This document shows positions 27,346-36,089 of a DNA stretch of 64,000 bases, one piece after another. Under the pieces are notes generated by a model. The model saw only the letters and a program-made list of their open reading frames with translations, searched no databases and had not been told where the DNA came from. The stretch is from contig NZ_CP014579.1 in assembly GCF_001634365.1 (NCBI RefSeq), positions 2,790,001 through 2,854,000 on the forward strand. Direction: 5' to 3'. Made by a program: the position numbers and the translations under genes. Source of the DNA: Paraburkholderia phytofirmans OLGA172. Its GTDB lineage: Bacteria; Pseudomonadota; Gammaproteobacteria; Burkholderiales; Burkholderiaceae. Positions within the stretch are counted from its first letter, which is position 1; each line of letters opens with the position of its first letter.

Positions 27346-28401
27346 ATGAGCATTCCGGGCATCCTGCACCGTACGCGCAAGCCGCTCGAAGACAGTGTCG
27401 GCTCGGCCTATCTGGGAGAGGTCTCCCGGGCCGACATTGAGCGCGCATCCGAGTCGATCCGGGGAACTGTCATTCGCACTCCACTGTTAGCGTACGCAGC
27501 AGCCACAGATCGGAGCGTGTTTCTCAAACCTGAGAATCTTCAGCCGCGAGGATCGTTCAAGATACGCTGTGCGTTGAATGCAGTATCCAGACTCACTCCA
27601 GCTCAACTGTCGAACGGTGTCTATACCGCGAGCACCGGGAACTTCGCCCTCGGTGTAACAGAAGCAACGAGGGTTCGGGGCGCGGACGTCAGGGTGTACG
27701 TTACCGATACGGCAGCGAAGAGCAAGATCGAGGCACTTCGCACGCTGGGTGCCCAGGTGATTGAAGTCGACTACGAAAGATGGTGGGCAATACTTTGCGG
27801 TGAAACACCTGCCGGCGAAACTGGCACGTTTCTGCATCCATGTGCGTGTCGCGATGTCGTCATTGGAGACGCGACTATCGGACAGGAGATATTGGAAGAC
27901 TTGCCAGACGTCGAAGTGATACTCGTCCCTTTCGGAGGCGGAGGACTGATAACAGGTATTGCGCTGGCATGCACACATTGGGGCTCCCACGCGCAAATGT
28001 ATGCGTGCGAGACCGAGGCAGCGGCTCCTTTCTATTCCTCTCTTGCGGCTGGCGCTATCGTCGAAGTTCCAGTCGAGTCAACTCCAATGGTCTCGGGCAT
28101 CGGTGTATCGACTGTACTCGATGCAAATTGGCCATACCTCAATGCGTTGGTGGACGGCGCTGTCGTATCAACGCTTGAGGGTACGGCTGAAGCCATCCGG
28201 TGCCTCGCGAAAAGCAATCATCTCGTCGTCGAGGGCGCGGGTGCAGTCGCACTTGCCGCAGCCCACCATCCTTACTTTGCTGGCAAGCGCATTGCCGCTG
28301 TACTGACGGGCGGCGGTATCGATATGCACGTTTTGGCTTCGGTACTGAATGGCGAGCGATCGGGGTATCTCATGCCGTCCCGGATTCGTGACTATGAATA
28401 G
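27346..28401 (+). CDS. PLP-dependent threonine/serine dehydratase-like enzyme
   Basis: A 351-residue fold-type II PLP enzyme. The Schiff-base Lys is in PRGSFKIRCA, the substrate Asn loop reads STGNFALGVTEA (the family usually has SxGNHxQG), and the phosphate-binding glycine loop is VPFGGGGLITGIA. The end includes VLTGGGIDM, which lines the PLP ring nitrogen. No ACT domain is present, so it is not the isoleucine-regulated biosynthetic form. It should eliminate water or ammonia from a beta-substituted amino acid. It is divergent from the monooxygenase/GST pair. GAGGA precedes the ATG. Confidence 0.87.
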   Translation: MSIPGILHRTRKPLEDSVGSAYLGEVSRADIERASESIRGTVIRTPLLAYAAATDRSVFLKPENLQPRGSFKIRCALNAVSRLTPAQLSNGVYTASTGNFALGVTEATRVRGADVRVYVTDTAAKSKIEALRTLGAQVIEVDYERWWAILCGETPAGETGTFLHPCACRDVVIGDATIGQEILEDLPDVEVILVPFGGGGLITGIALACTHWGSHAQMYACETEAAAPFYSSLAAGAIVEVPVESTPMVSGIGVSTVLDANWPYLNALVDGAVVSTLEGTAEAIRCLAKSNHLVVEGAGAVALAAAHHPYFAGKRIAAVLTGGGIDMHVLASVLNGERSGYLMPSRIRDYE

Positions 28402-28742
28402 GACCATGGACCCGTAAAGTAAAGTCATATCTGGCGCTGGTTACCCCGGACGAGGCTGTCAATTTCTGCTCTTACGAAGATTGCTGGACGCTGAAAATCA
28501 GCGAGCGACATGGAGATAGCTGAAGCGGACTCGCCGCGACGGCTGACTATCTCCACAGCAGCCGTTCTCGACAACGGCGAACGGACCGGCGTGCCATAAC
28601 AGGCACCCCCATGTGGCCGGTCACACTGGAATATTTGTTCCTGCCAGCCGTTTACTGCGCACGGGCGATCCAGGCCGGTTGTGCATGAAGCACGCCACGC
28701 TTGCCACCCGCCCGCCCCGCTGCTTTCTTGGAGAGCCCAGTC
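28402..28742. other. Intergenic region, nothing recognised
   Basis: About 340 bases between the dehydratase and a secreted propeller gene. The minus-strand open frame across it is a shadow of the following gene's start. No clear hairpin or binding site was seen. Confidence 0.4.
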
Positions 28743-29918
28743 ATGAACCCCGTCATACACGGCTTCAATCCGCCAATCGACCGGCAACCCTGCCAGCGCG
28801 TTGCCCGTGCAAAAGAACGCACGCTGAAACATCTGCTGCTGGCGGCTCTATACGGCGCCAGTCTCGCGCTTTCGCCGGCGGACTCGGCCCTTGCCGACGA
28901 ACTCACGCCGCTGCTCCCACCGTCGTTCGTCACCTCGTCGACGGTGCCGGCCAACGGTGACATCAATCCGTACGGCGTCGCCTTCGTGCCCGACGGATTC
29001 CCCCGCTTCGGCACCGTCGCCGCAGGCAACCTGCTGGTGTCGAACTTCAACAACGCGCAGAACGCGCAGGGCACCGGCACGACCATCGTCAAGATCGTGC
29101 CGAACGACAAGCCGGTCACCTTCTTCCAGGGTGCCCCCGGCCTTGGCCTGAGCACCGCACTCGGTGTTCTCAAGGGCGGCTTCGTGCTGGTCGGCAGCGT
29201 ACCGACCACGGATGGCACCTTCAAGACGATCCAGCCTGGCGTGCTGCTGGTGCTGAATCGAACCGGCAGCATCGTCGCGCAATGGACACCCGCGAAGGCG
29301 AAGATCGACGGCCCCTGGGATCTGACGATCTTCGATCAAGGCGACCGTGCGAAGGTGTTCGTATCGAACGTGCTCAACGGCACGGTCGTGCGCCTCGATG
29401 TGAGCGTCGACGACGACGGCGTTCATCTCAACCGCGCGACACAGATCGCATCGGGTTACCCGCTTCGCGGCGATCCGTCGGCATTGGTCGTAGGCCCGAC
29501 CGGACTCGCGTACGATCCGCAGCGCGACGTACTCTATGTCGCGTCCACTGTCGATAATGCGATCTTCGCGGTATTCGGTGCGGGCTATTCGCAGCATGAC
29601 GGTGGCAAAGGCGCGGTAATCTATGCGGACAACGCACATCTCCACGGCCCGATTGCGCTAACCCTCGGACCGAACGGTCATCTGTTCGTCGCGAACGGCG
29701 ATGCGATCAACAGCGATCCGAAACAGCCGAGCGAAATCGTCGAATTCACGCCGCAAGGCCGTTTCGTCGCGCAACTTCCCGTCGACCCGGCTCAAGCCGG
29801 CGCCTTCGGACTGGCGTTCACAGAGCCGCGTCAAGAGTTCGTACGCTTTGCGGCGGTCGACGACAACACAAACACGGTGACCGTCTGGAAGGTGCCTTTC
29901 GAGAATGGCGGGCAATAA
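28743..29918 (+). CDS. Secreted beta-propeller protein (NHL/SMP-30-like)
   Basis: A 391-residue exported protein. A long basic N-terminus precedes a hydrophobic signal (LLLAALYGASLALS) ending near SALA. The mature part has repeating blade-like units: NPYGVAFVPDGFP, GNLLVSNFNNA, GPWDLTIFDQGDRAKVFVSN, GPTGLAYDPQRDVLYVASTV and GPIALTLGPNGHLFVANGD. This is typical of six-bladed NHL-type propellers. The start at 28743 has GGAGAG upstream. No catalytic metal ligands of SMP-30 lactonases are certain. It overlaps the ChrB relic by 14 bases. Confidence 0.82.
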   Translation: MNPVIHGFNPPIDRQPCQRVARAKERTLKHLLLAALYGASLALSPADSALADELTPLLPPSFVTSSTVPANGDINPYGVAFVPDGFPRFGTVAAGNLLVSNFNNAQNAQGTGTTIVKIVPNDKPVTFFQGAPGLGLSTALGVLKGGFVLVGSVPTTDGTFKTIQPGVLLVLNRTGSIVAQWTPAKAKIDGPWDLTIFDQGDRAKVFVSNVLNGTVVRLDVSVDDDGVHLNRATQIASGYPLRGDPSALVVGPTGLAYDPQRDVLYVASTVDNAIFAVFGAGYSQHDGGKGAVIYADNAHLHGPIALTLGPNGHLFVANGDAINSDPKQPSEIVEFTPQGRFVAQLPVDPAQAGAFGLAFTEPRQEFVRFAAVDDNTNTVTVWKVPFENGGQ

Positions 29919-30159
29919 CGCGCGAGGGCTATGGGTCGACCGCGTCGCAAGCGCATGGCTGATTCGTCGGTTCATTGATCCGAAGGCGCGCTTCCTCTGG
30001 CTGGACTCGCCGGAGGCCTGCCCGCCCGAGGCGAGCGGCCTTTACACAATTTCCGTGGAGCTGTCACGCCACTTCGACGACGATCACGAACATTGACTGC
30101 ACGGTATGGTCATCTATGACGCGCTGTATGCGTGGTGTCAGGGCGATGCGCGCACCTAG
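29905..30159 (+). pseudogene. Decayed ChrB-type chromate resistance gene
   Basis: The frame begins WVDRVASAWLIRRFIDPKAR then FLWLDSPEACPPEA, which is the Chrome_Resist domain, and jumps directly to SGLYTISVELSRHFDDDHEH. About 60 residues of the normal domain are missing between the two blocks. A TGA at 30094-30096 then interrupts it, after which the same frame continues LHGMVIYDALYAWCQGD, the conserved end of the family. Internal deletion plus stop make it non-functional. Confidence 0.8.
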
Positions 30160-31402
30160 GACAGCGGCCGCGATCGCAAGCCGCGGTGCGATATCGCGCC
30201 TGATGCTGCCCGCCGGTGCGGACGCAAGCGCGTTGCCGCTGCTCATCGGACGCGGGTTGCGTGGCTTCTGCGACGGATTTGTCGCCGTGCTGCTGCCCGC
30301 GTACCTGCTTGCGCTCGGTTTCGGCCAACTGGACGTGGGGCTGGTCAGCAGCGCGACGCTGGTCGGCTCAGCGGTAGCGACGATCCTGGTCGGAATGTTC
30401 GCCGGTCGCCATCCGCTGCGTCGCATGCTCACCCTGGCGGCAGGCCTGATGGCCGCTACCGGCATGGGCTTCGCAGGACTTTCTTCACTCTGGCCTCTGC
30501 TTGTCGTCGCGTTTGTCGGGACGCTCAACCCCAGTTCGGGGGACGTCAGCCTGTTCCTGCCACTGGAACTGGCGCGCCTCGCTGGTTCAGCCGCCGGCGA
30601 TGCCCGCACAGCGATATTCGCTCGTTACAGCCTGGTGGGGGCGGTGTCCGCCGCAGTAGGCGCTTTGGCGGCCGCGCTCCCGGGCTGGCTCGCCGTGCAT
30701 GCGGGCCTGTCACTGCTCGCAGCGCTGCGTGCGATGTTCGGCGTTTATGCGCTGGTCGGTGTCGCACTGTGGTTCCTCTATCGGAGGTTGCCCGAACCGC
30801 AAGCGCACGACCGGTCGCGCAACGCACCGCTGGGTCCGTCGCGCGGGATTGTCACGCGCCTTGCGCTGCTTTTCAGTGTGGACGCATTTGCTGGCGGCCT
30901 CGTCGTGAACTCATTGCTGTCTCTTTGGCTGATGCAGCGCTTTGGGCTTTCCCTCGGCTCGGCCGGGCAGTTTTTTTTCTGGGCGGGTCTGTTGACCGCG
31001 GGCTCGCAGCTCGCCGCGGTGCCACTGGCTCGCAAGATCGGTTTGTTGAACACGATGGTATTCACCCATATCCCGTCCAGTCTTTGCCTGATCGCTGCAG
31101 CCTTCGCGCCGTCTTTGCTGTTGACGCTGACGCTATTGCTCGTGCGCAGCACGCTGTCGCAAATGGACGTGCCAACCCGGACCGCCTACGTGATGGCGGT
31201 AGTGACGCCGCCCGAGCGCCCGGCTGCTGCAAGCTTCACGGCGGTACCTAGAAGCCTGGCTTCGGCGCTGGGCCCCACGCTGGCCGGCGCGCTGCTGGCA
31301 ATGGGTTGGGTCGGCGCGCCGCTTGTCGCCTGCGGCCTGCTGAAGATTGCGTATGACCTCACGCTGCTGGGCGCCTTCCGACGTGTCAAGCTGACCGACT
31401 GA
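30146..31402 (+). CDS. MFS transporter
   Basis: About 418 residues with twelve hydrophobic segments in two halves. The first helix region is RGLRGFCDGFVAVLLPAYLL and the loop 2-3 motif is GMFAGRHPLRRM, matching the MFS signature GxxxDxxGRR loosely. Several start codons exist (30116, 30128, 30146); 30146 is given because the residues from there match the usual compact N-terminus, but none has a strong ribosome site. It lies inside and after the ChrB relic, the usual place of a transporter in chromate-type operons. The substrate is unknown. Confidence 0.8.
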   Translation: MRAPRTAAAIASRGAISRLMLPAGADASALPLLIGRGLRGFCDGFVAVLLPAYLLALGFGQLDVGLVSSATLVGSAVATILVGMFAGRHPLRRMLTLAAGLMAATGMGFAGLSSLWPLLVVAFVGTLNPSSGDVSLFLPLELARLAGSAAGDARTAIFARYSLVGAVSAAVGALAAALPGWLAVHAGLSLLAALRAMFGVYALVGVALWFLYRRLPEPQAHDRSRNAPLGPSRGIVTRLALLFSVDAFAGGLVVNSLLSLWLMQRFGLSLGSAGQFFFWAGLLTAGSQLAAVPLARKIGLLNTMVFTHIPSSLCLIAAAFAPSLLLTLTLLLVRSTLSQMDVPTRTAYVMAVVTPPERPAAASFTAVPRSLASALGPTLAGALLAMGWVGAPLVACGLLKIAYDLTLLGAFRRVKLTD

Positions 31403-31565
31403 CTCAACGTCACATACAGAACCGGGGCGCCACGAACGCAACCTCCAGACGGCCCAACGCTCGCTGGTTTGTCTTGGCCGCGTGCGCTGTCGCGGCGGCG
31501 CTGGGATCGTCTGCGTACTTTGCGTCGGGCGCGCATGACGATTTAACACGAGGCGGTCTGCCGTT

Positions 31566-31679
31566 GGAACATGGGCGGCAACGTTGCTCGTGCTGCTCGC
31601 TAGTGGCCCGAGCTAACTCTCGCTCGACGGGCTGATTCGGCGGCGTGTACTCCGCGACTCCCGCTCACGCACTGCTTGA
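31566..31679 (+). pseudogene. Possible DoxX-family C-terminal remnant
   Basis: The frame from 31566 reads TWAATLLVLLASGPS, a TAA stop, then LSLDGLIRRRVLRDSRSR. The pattern of a hydrophobic helix followed by SLDxLIRRR is the usual end of DoxX membrane proteins. An in-frame stop and a missing N-terminus mean it is a relic if the match is right. It is a short match judged by eye. Confidence 0.4.
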
Positions 31680-31827
31680 TCCAGAGATGAAAGCGGCGCT
31701 GGCACACTGGAATAAGCCTGCAGCACTGAACGTTTATCTAACGCTTCGTCCGGACCTCCGTCTGGTATCACGCGTAGGGGCGATCGGCCACTCTTTCGTA
31801 CTCGCGGTATTCGTAGAGGAAAACATC

Positions 31828-32244
31828 ATGTTCTCAAGCCAACGCAATGCAGTCTTCCTTGGTGTGACCGCGCTCGGCCTCGTTTGCAGTCCTGGTTACG
31901 CAGGGGAGACGATAAGAGCCACGCTGCTCATGAATGCGATCCAGCTTGATGCCAGTCACGTCAAGGCAGGCACAGTCATGTTCGAGGTAAGCAACGCACC
32001 GGACACTCGTCTCAAACATGAGTTTGTCGTTCTTAAAACGGACGTGGCCGCCGATAAGCTGCCAGTTAAAAATGGACAGGTGTCGGAGAGCCAGTTCAAA
32101 AAAATGGGAGAGGTCGAGGACATCGCCCCCGGCAAGAACAAGCGTCTGACACTCAAGTTGGCACCAGGCCGCTACGTACTAATCTGCAATCAGCCAGGCC
32201 ACTACTCGATGGGCCTGCATACCTCTTTGCTTGTCACGCCCTGA
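31828..32244 (+). CDS. Cupredoxin-like periplasmic protein
   Basis: A 138-residue protein with a signal peptide ending at GYAGE. The mature domain has a KHEF segment with a His and a C-terminal loop CNQPGHYSMGLHTSLLV. Cys, His and Met in this loop plus the upstream His form a type 1 copper site as in plastocyanin-like proteins. It would bind copper in the periplasm or carry electrons. ATG 31828 has GAGGA upstream. It sits in the metal-resistance region after the MFS gene. Confidence 0.85.
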   Translation: MFSSQRNAVFLGVTALGLVCSPGYAGETIRATLLMNAIQLDASHVKAGTVMFEVSNAPDTRLKHEFVVLKTDVAADKLPVKNGQVSESQFKKMGEVEDIAPGKNKRLTLKLAPGRYVLICNQPGHYSMGLHTSLLVTP

Positions 32245-32630
32245 CAGGCTTGGGTCATGCGTTCTTTGACGCACCACCTTTCACTGGTCCCCGTTGGCAT
32301 GTGGCCGGTCGAAGAAGGTTGACGCGAACGGGCTAAGCGACGGAGCAGCGTTAGCACCTGCCCAGCAACAATCTTTGCGCGGAAAATGGAATAGACCGCG
32401 GCGGCAAACCGTTTATATGAAATATCCGAACCCGTAGCAGACTTCGACGAGCATTAGACAAACGCACGTCATTCGATCCACGAGCGGACTGCTGCTAAAT
32501 GCATCTGTTGCGTTGTTCGCGGCCTGTGGCTGTGGTATCTGGTGGCGCAGCCCGGCCCCCGGACATGCATGCCGCGCCGCGGTCTAAATCTTTAGCGGAG
32601 TCGTTCCGCCGCATTAGATGAGGTATTACC
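32245..32630 (+). pseudogene. Decayed duplicate of the lipoprotein gene start at 34.1 kb
   Basis: This gap holds no intact gene, but 32376-32545 is clearly similar to 34090-34260, the leader and signal-peptide region of the glycine-rich lipoprotein gene. Shared landmarks are ATGGAATAGAC, GCAGACTTCGA, GCACGTCAT and GCGTTGTTCGC in the same order and spacing. The ATG of the intact gene is ATT here and the frame does not continue past the signal peptide, so this is a dead copy. Confidence 0.75.
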
Positions 32631-33074
32631 GTGCAGGACATGATTTTTTCCTCTTTGACGGGGGTGTTTGCAGCCGCGGTGCTGGGCGGCTGTGCCGCGG
32701 CACCTTACGACACATCGATGAATTCCTGTGATCAGGGGTACATCATGAGCAATCCTGCGGGCGCCGAATATTATTGCGGTCCCGGCTACGGGTACCCCCT
32801 GTACGAAGGAGGCTTCCTCGGCTTTGTCGATATCGACCACTTTCACCACCATGACCATGACCATGACTTCGATTTTCATCGCGGTCATGACCATGATCGC
32901 GACTTTCATCACGGCGGCGTCATGGCAAGCGGCGGGCACGGCGAAGCGCGCACCGAAGGCCACGGCGGGGGGCATGGCGAAGGCCACGGCGGCGGGCACG
33001 ACTCAAGTGGTTTCGGCAGTGACTTTCAGCCGTCGGGAGCGAGCGGATCGCACGGGGGTGGCCCGCACAAGTAA
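32631..33074 (+). CDS. His/Gly-rich lipoprotein, putative metal binder
   Basis: A 147-residue protein with lipobox LGGC after a short signal, so it is probably a membrane-anchored lipoprotein. Residues about 62-95 are His/Asp-rich (HFHHHDHDHDFDFHRGHDHD) and residues 100-147 are Gly/His-rich (GHGGGHGEGHGGGHD). Such stretches bind Ni, Co, Zn or Cu ions. The start may be the GTG at 32631 (GATGAGG upstream) or the ATG three codons later. It lies in the metal island; it has no recognised domain. Confidence 0.75.
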   Translation: MQDMIFSSLTGVFAAAVLGGCAAAPYDTSMNSCDQGYIMSNPAGAEYYCGPGYGYPLYEGGFLGFVDIDHFHHHDHDHDFDFHRGHDHDRDFHHGGVMASGGHGEARTEGHGGGHGEGHGGGHDSSGFGSDFQPSGASGSHGGGPHK

Positions 33075-33216
33075 GCGGAATCACGCAACGGACAGCACCT
33101 CCACAATCCTCCGCCCGAACGCCCGCCCTTTTTTGCCGAACAAATGGCAATGGCCGGGGCGGACGCCAAATACGCCGCAACACGGCTTGCCGCCGACAGC
33201 GTAGGCCACATCCGGG

Positions 33217-33432
33217 TCAGTCAACGCAGCAGGAGCCTGACTGCTGCATCGGCGGACACCTGTTGGTGCCGTATGAGCAGTACACGCAACAATCTCCGGG
33301 TTTCGGCCTGAGCACTGCCTTGCAATGCTCGCATTCGTAAAACCACACACAAGCGTTGGTGGGCATCGTCTCGGCTTTCCTGTGCCCGCACACCGGACAC
33401 GTGATGATGGAATCCAGCACAACTGAAATCAT
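33217..33432 (-). CDS. GDCCVYCSYG-type zinc-ribbon protein
   Basis: A 71-residue protein with CPVCGH, CEHC, GDCCVYCSYG and a final CC pair. The GDCCV-C-SYG signature is a known small family found beside mercury-transport genes. The first two CxxC pairs would hold zinc. ATG 33432 overlaps the TGA of the MerP-like gene (ATGA), so the two are translationally coupled. A role in mercury handling is likely from family context but not proven. Confidence 0.85.
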   Translation of the reverse strand: MISVVLDSIITCPVCGHRKAETMPTNACVWFYECEHCKAVLRPKPGDCCVYCSYGTNRCPPMQQSGSCCVD

Positions 33433-33689
33433 CGCTGCCCCTGCCTTACGTGGGAAGGATAGCCGGCATCGGTCGTGGCGTTCGTCAATGCGCCGACCGA
33501 AGCCTTCTTCGAATCGAACAGCACGTACGCGCGTTTGCTTGCGAAGCCGGCTTTGACCAAGCTCACGCCAGGTACCTTTTCAAGTGCCTTGCGAACCGGC
33601 GTGGACGTTTCGCTAAGCACGGCGTCCGTGCAAACCGTATTCTGGGTTACGCCGATCGAAAGTGGAATCGCTCCAATGATGAGGCACAA
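33429..33689 (-). CDS. MerP-like HMA-domain protein lacking the CxxC metal site
   Basis: An 86-residue frame. The second half (VRKALEKVPGVSLVKAGFAS, KRAYVLFDSKKASVGALTNA, TTDAGYPSHV) matches MerP closely. Where MerP has GMTCxxC before the first helix, this protein reads VCTDAVLSETSTP, so only one Cys remains and the HgII-binding pair is gone. The start is a weak TTG and the N-terminus is unlike a clean signal peptide, so this may be a decaying gene. The coupled zinc-ribbon gene downstream argues that translation continues or did until recently. Confidence 0.6.
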   Translation of the reverse strand: MCLIIGAIPLSIGVTQNTVCTDAVLSETSTPVRKALEKVPGVSLVKAGFASKRAYVLFDSKKASVGALTNATTDAGYPSHVRQGQR

Positions 33690-34157
33690 CGTCCTCGAAA
33701 CGGATCAGCTCCACCTGGTCGCCGCGTTCGTCCCACGCGGCTTCGCCACTGGACCAAGGGTGCTGAATGGCGGACAGTTCATCGTCGGCAAACGCCGACA
33801 GCGGCCGCAAATCCCGCTTGCCCCAACTTCCTCTCATCCGGTCACTATCGTTGTTCATGGCTCGTTTCAGACTTCCTCCCAACCTGGTGCCTCGTGCTGA
33901 TGGAACGTCGCGCACGGGCCACCCTCACCTCTCCGGCGTCGAGACCCTTAATAAACGTACGGCGGGGCCGCTCTACTCCAACCGGGTGAAGTGAAGGTTT
34001 GCCGTGGCGGAGCCGGGAGTACTTCTGGCGCCACGCCGCCACCTCGCTCGGGCCAGACACGACGCAATGTTTTCGCCGCATCAGGGACTGCGCGAAAGAT
34101 GGAATAGACGCCCTCGCGAAATCGTTTAGACGACGTACGAACCACCGGCAGACTTCG
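33690..34157. other. Gene-free region between divergent MerP-like and lipoprotein genes
   Basis: About 470 bases. A minus-strand frame (33613-33858) has protein-like composition but runs out of frame through the MerP-like gene and has no ribosome site. The part from 34090 is the lipoprotein leader that has a decayed copy at 32376-32545. Confidence 0.5.
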
Positions 34158-34970
34158 ATGAACACTCGACAACAGCACGTCATCCGCTCTGTCAGCGCAG
34201 AGCTGCTAATTGCATCCTTTGCGTTGTTCGCTGGCTGCGGCGGCGGAGGCGGGGGCGGCGGCAGCGCAAACAGCACGTCGATGATTTCGATCGCCGGCAC
34301 GGCGGCAACCGGCAAGGCACTCGCAAATGCGACGATTAGCATCGACTGCGTGCGGGGCTCAATATCGGTCTCAGCCGATGCGAACGGAAACTACCACGGG
34401 ACATTCGGCGCAGTGACGCCATGTATGATCGCTGTGACTTCAGGCGGGACGATACTGCATTCCGCAGCGTTCGCCGGCGGCACGTACAACGTCACGCCGG
34501 AGACGGATCTGTTGTTGTCGTATCTGGCGGCGCAACTCGGTACGAATGAAAGCGGACTCATCGTCGGCTTCGCGACGAACACGCGGTTTCAGCAGACGCT
34601 GCAGAATCAGACCGACGTTCTGACTGCGCAGGCCGCTGTCGTCCAGGGTCTGCAGCAGAAGTACGGTCTTACGCTTTCCACACCCAATTTTCTGACCACC
34701 GCATTCACTGTCGGCCAGCCAGGCGTGGACAGCGATCTCGAAGCGCTCCTCGCCCGCGGCGCAATCGACACCAACGGCGAACCAGACGCGGTCGCCGTCA
34801 CACTGATGGCCACGATGGGGGCCGCAAATCCGATTCCGGCATCGCCAGGTACCGGCACAAGCGGCACAAGCGGGACAAGCGGGACAAGCGGGACAAGCGG
34901 GACAAGCGGGACCGGCGGGACCGGTGGAACCGGCGTGGGCGGCACTGGAAGCCCGGGCGGCATGATGTGA
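34158..34970 (+). CDS. Glycine-rich lipoprotein with C-terminal Gly-Thr-Ser repeats
   Basis: A 270-residue protein. The signal ends in the lipobox FAGC, followed by a run of glycines (a flexible tether), then a domain starting ISIAGTAATGKALANATISI with a carboxypeptidase-regulatory-like feel (VSADANGNYHGTF). The middle is helical (TDVLTAQAAVVQGLQQ). The C-terminal 30 residues are TSG and TGG tripeptide repeats encoded by nine 9-nt units. It is exported and surface or periplasmic. Function is unknown. Confidence 0.8.
   Translation: MNTRQQHVIRSVSAELLIASFALFAGCGGGGGGGGSANSTSMISIAGTAATGKALANATISIDCVRGSISVSADANGNYHGTFGAVTPCMIAVTSGGTILHSAAFAGGTYNVTPETDLLLSYLAAQLGTNESGLIVGFATNTRFQQTLQNQTDVLTAQAAVVQGLQQKYGLTLSTPNFLTTAFTVGQPGVDSDLEALLARGAIDTNGEPDAVAVTLMATMGAANPIPASPGTGTSGTSGTSGTSGTSGTSGTGGTGGTGVGGTGSPGGMM
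34854..34934 (+). repeat. Nine tandem 9-nt units in the lipoprotein gene
   Basis: Units run in phase: GGCACAAGC twice, GGGACAAGC four times, then GGGACCGGC and close variants three times. Each encodes Gly-Thr-Ser or Gly-Thr-Gly. Copy number can change by whole codons without breaking the frame, so the length is likely variable between strains. Confidence 0.9.
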
Positions 34971-35055
34971 GACGACAAGACACATGATGCCTTGGGTCAC
35001 CGTTCGACGGCTCTGACACCTTGGGCCGTCTCACACCGCACTCATGGCGGTTCGT

Positions 35056-36084
35056 AACGATCGTTACACCAAAATCTTTCAGTTTCCGGAGCGTCTCGAT
35101 GCTCTTTACCGTATCCCGCATGATCAGGCCCTCCGTGACCTCCAGCTTCAGCGAGGCAGCGCCGATGTGAGCACCGGACAGCGCTGCCGCCACGTCGGCA
35201 ACGAGGTTGGGGTCATCGAACTGCCGCGGCGAGAGATTGACGCTGATCTGCAGTGGCGGCTCTGCCGGGAACGCCCGCTGCCAGTGGGCGACTTGCTGGC
35301 AAGCCTCTTCCAGTACGTATCGTCCGAGCGGAATGATGAGGCCGCTTTCTTCTGCAATCGCAATGAACTCGGACGGCGGCAACAAACCTCGTGTGGGGTG
35401 CTGCCACCTCACGAGCGCTTCCATTTCACGGAACCCTGCCACCTGAAGCTGCATGATCGGCTGAAAATACACGCGTAGTTCACGATGCTCGACTTCGGCC
35501 TGGCTAATACGGTCAAGCAGCAATGCGCGGTTCGGTAACGAGGTGAGCGTGTCGTAGAACGCCCGTCGCGCGAGCTGCTCTTCGAAGTTCTTTCTTTCGG
35601 TGGTATCGCTCGCTGTCGCCACGATCGCGCCGACAGCCGGTTCGTCGAGCAGATTCGTCAAGGTAAGCTGAATATAGCGCCACGCATCGCCCTCGCCTCG
35701 AATACGGATCTCGATCGATTTCGTGGATCGAGCCGTCGACGACACGGTCTCCAACAGGCCCTGCAGCGTGGGACGGTCAGTGGGATGGATCGGATCGAGC
35801 AGACTGGTGCCGACGATCTGGCCCATGTTGTTCAAGGGATCGGGGCGTCGCGTCGGCGCCTCGTAGGTCACCGTCCCGTTGACGTCGGAAACCAGTATCG
35901 CATCCGACGTATTGGCGACAAGCGCCTGCAGCCTCTGCTCGCTCGTGCGCAGCGCGTCCTGGGCCGCCGCATCCACGTTCCTGCGAATCCGCCGCAGCAT
36001 CTGAAGAAACAGCAGCGCGAGCCCCACGCCGATCGCCAGGACTACAGGGGTCGGGATAGGGATAGGCCGCTGCGAAGCAAGCTC
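35056..36084 (-). pseudogene. Truncated PAS-GGDEF-EAL cyclic-di-GMP gene
   Basis: The reading frame holds one transmembrane helix (VVLAIGVGLALLFLQML), a PAS domain (RLQALVANTSDAILVSDVNG), the first 20 residues of GGDEF (DTLTSLPNRALLLDRISQA), then jumps into EAL (LRVYFQPIM, MEALVRWQHPTRG, ISVNLSPRQFDDPNLV, LKLEVTEGLIM). The GGEEF core is deleted, EAL stops after KDFGVTIV before the DDFG catalytic region, and the sensor N-terminus is missing. Beyond 35056 the open frame is only antisense of the lipoprotein repeats. Three lesions make it inactive as cyclase and very likely as phosphodiesterase. Confidence 0.82.
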
Positions 36085-36089
36085 TCGAA

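Noticed and set aside
33613..33858. An 81-codon minus-strand frame with protein-like composition
   Set aside because: It has no ribosome site and overlaps the MerP-like gene out of frame over half its length.
34798..35055. C-terminal 85 codons of the open frame containing the EAL remnant
   Set aside because: This part is only the antisense of the glycine-rich lipoprotein gene and its tandem repeat; it is not EAL sequence.
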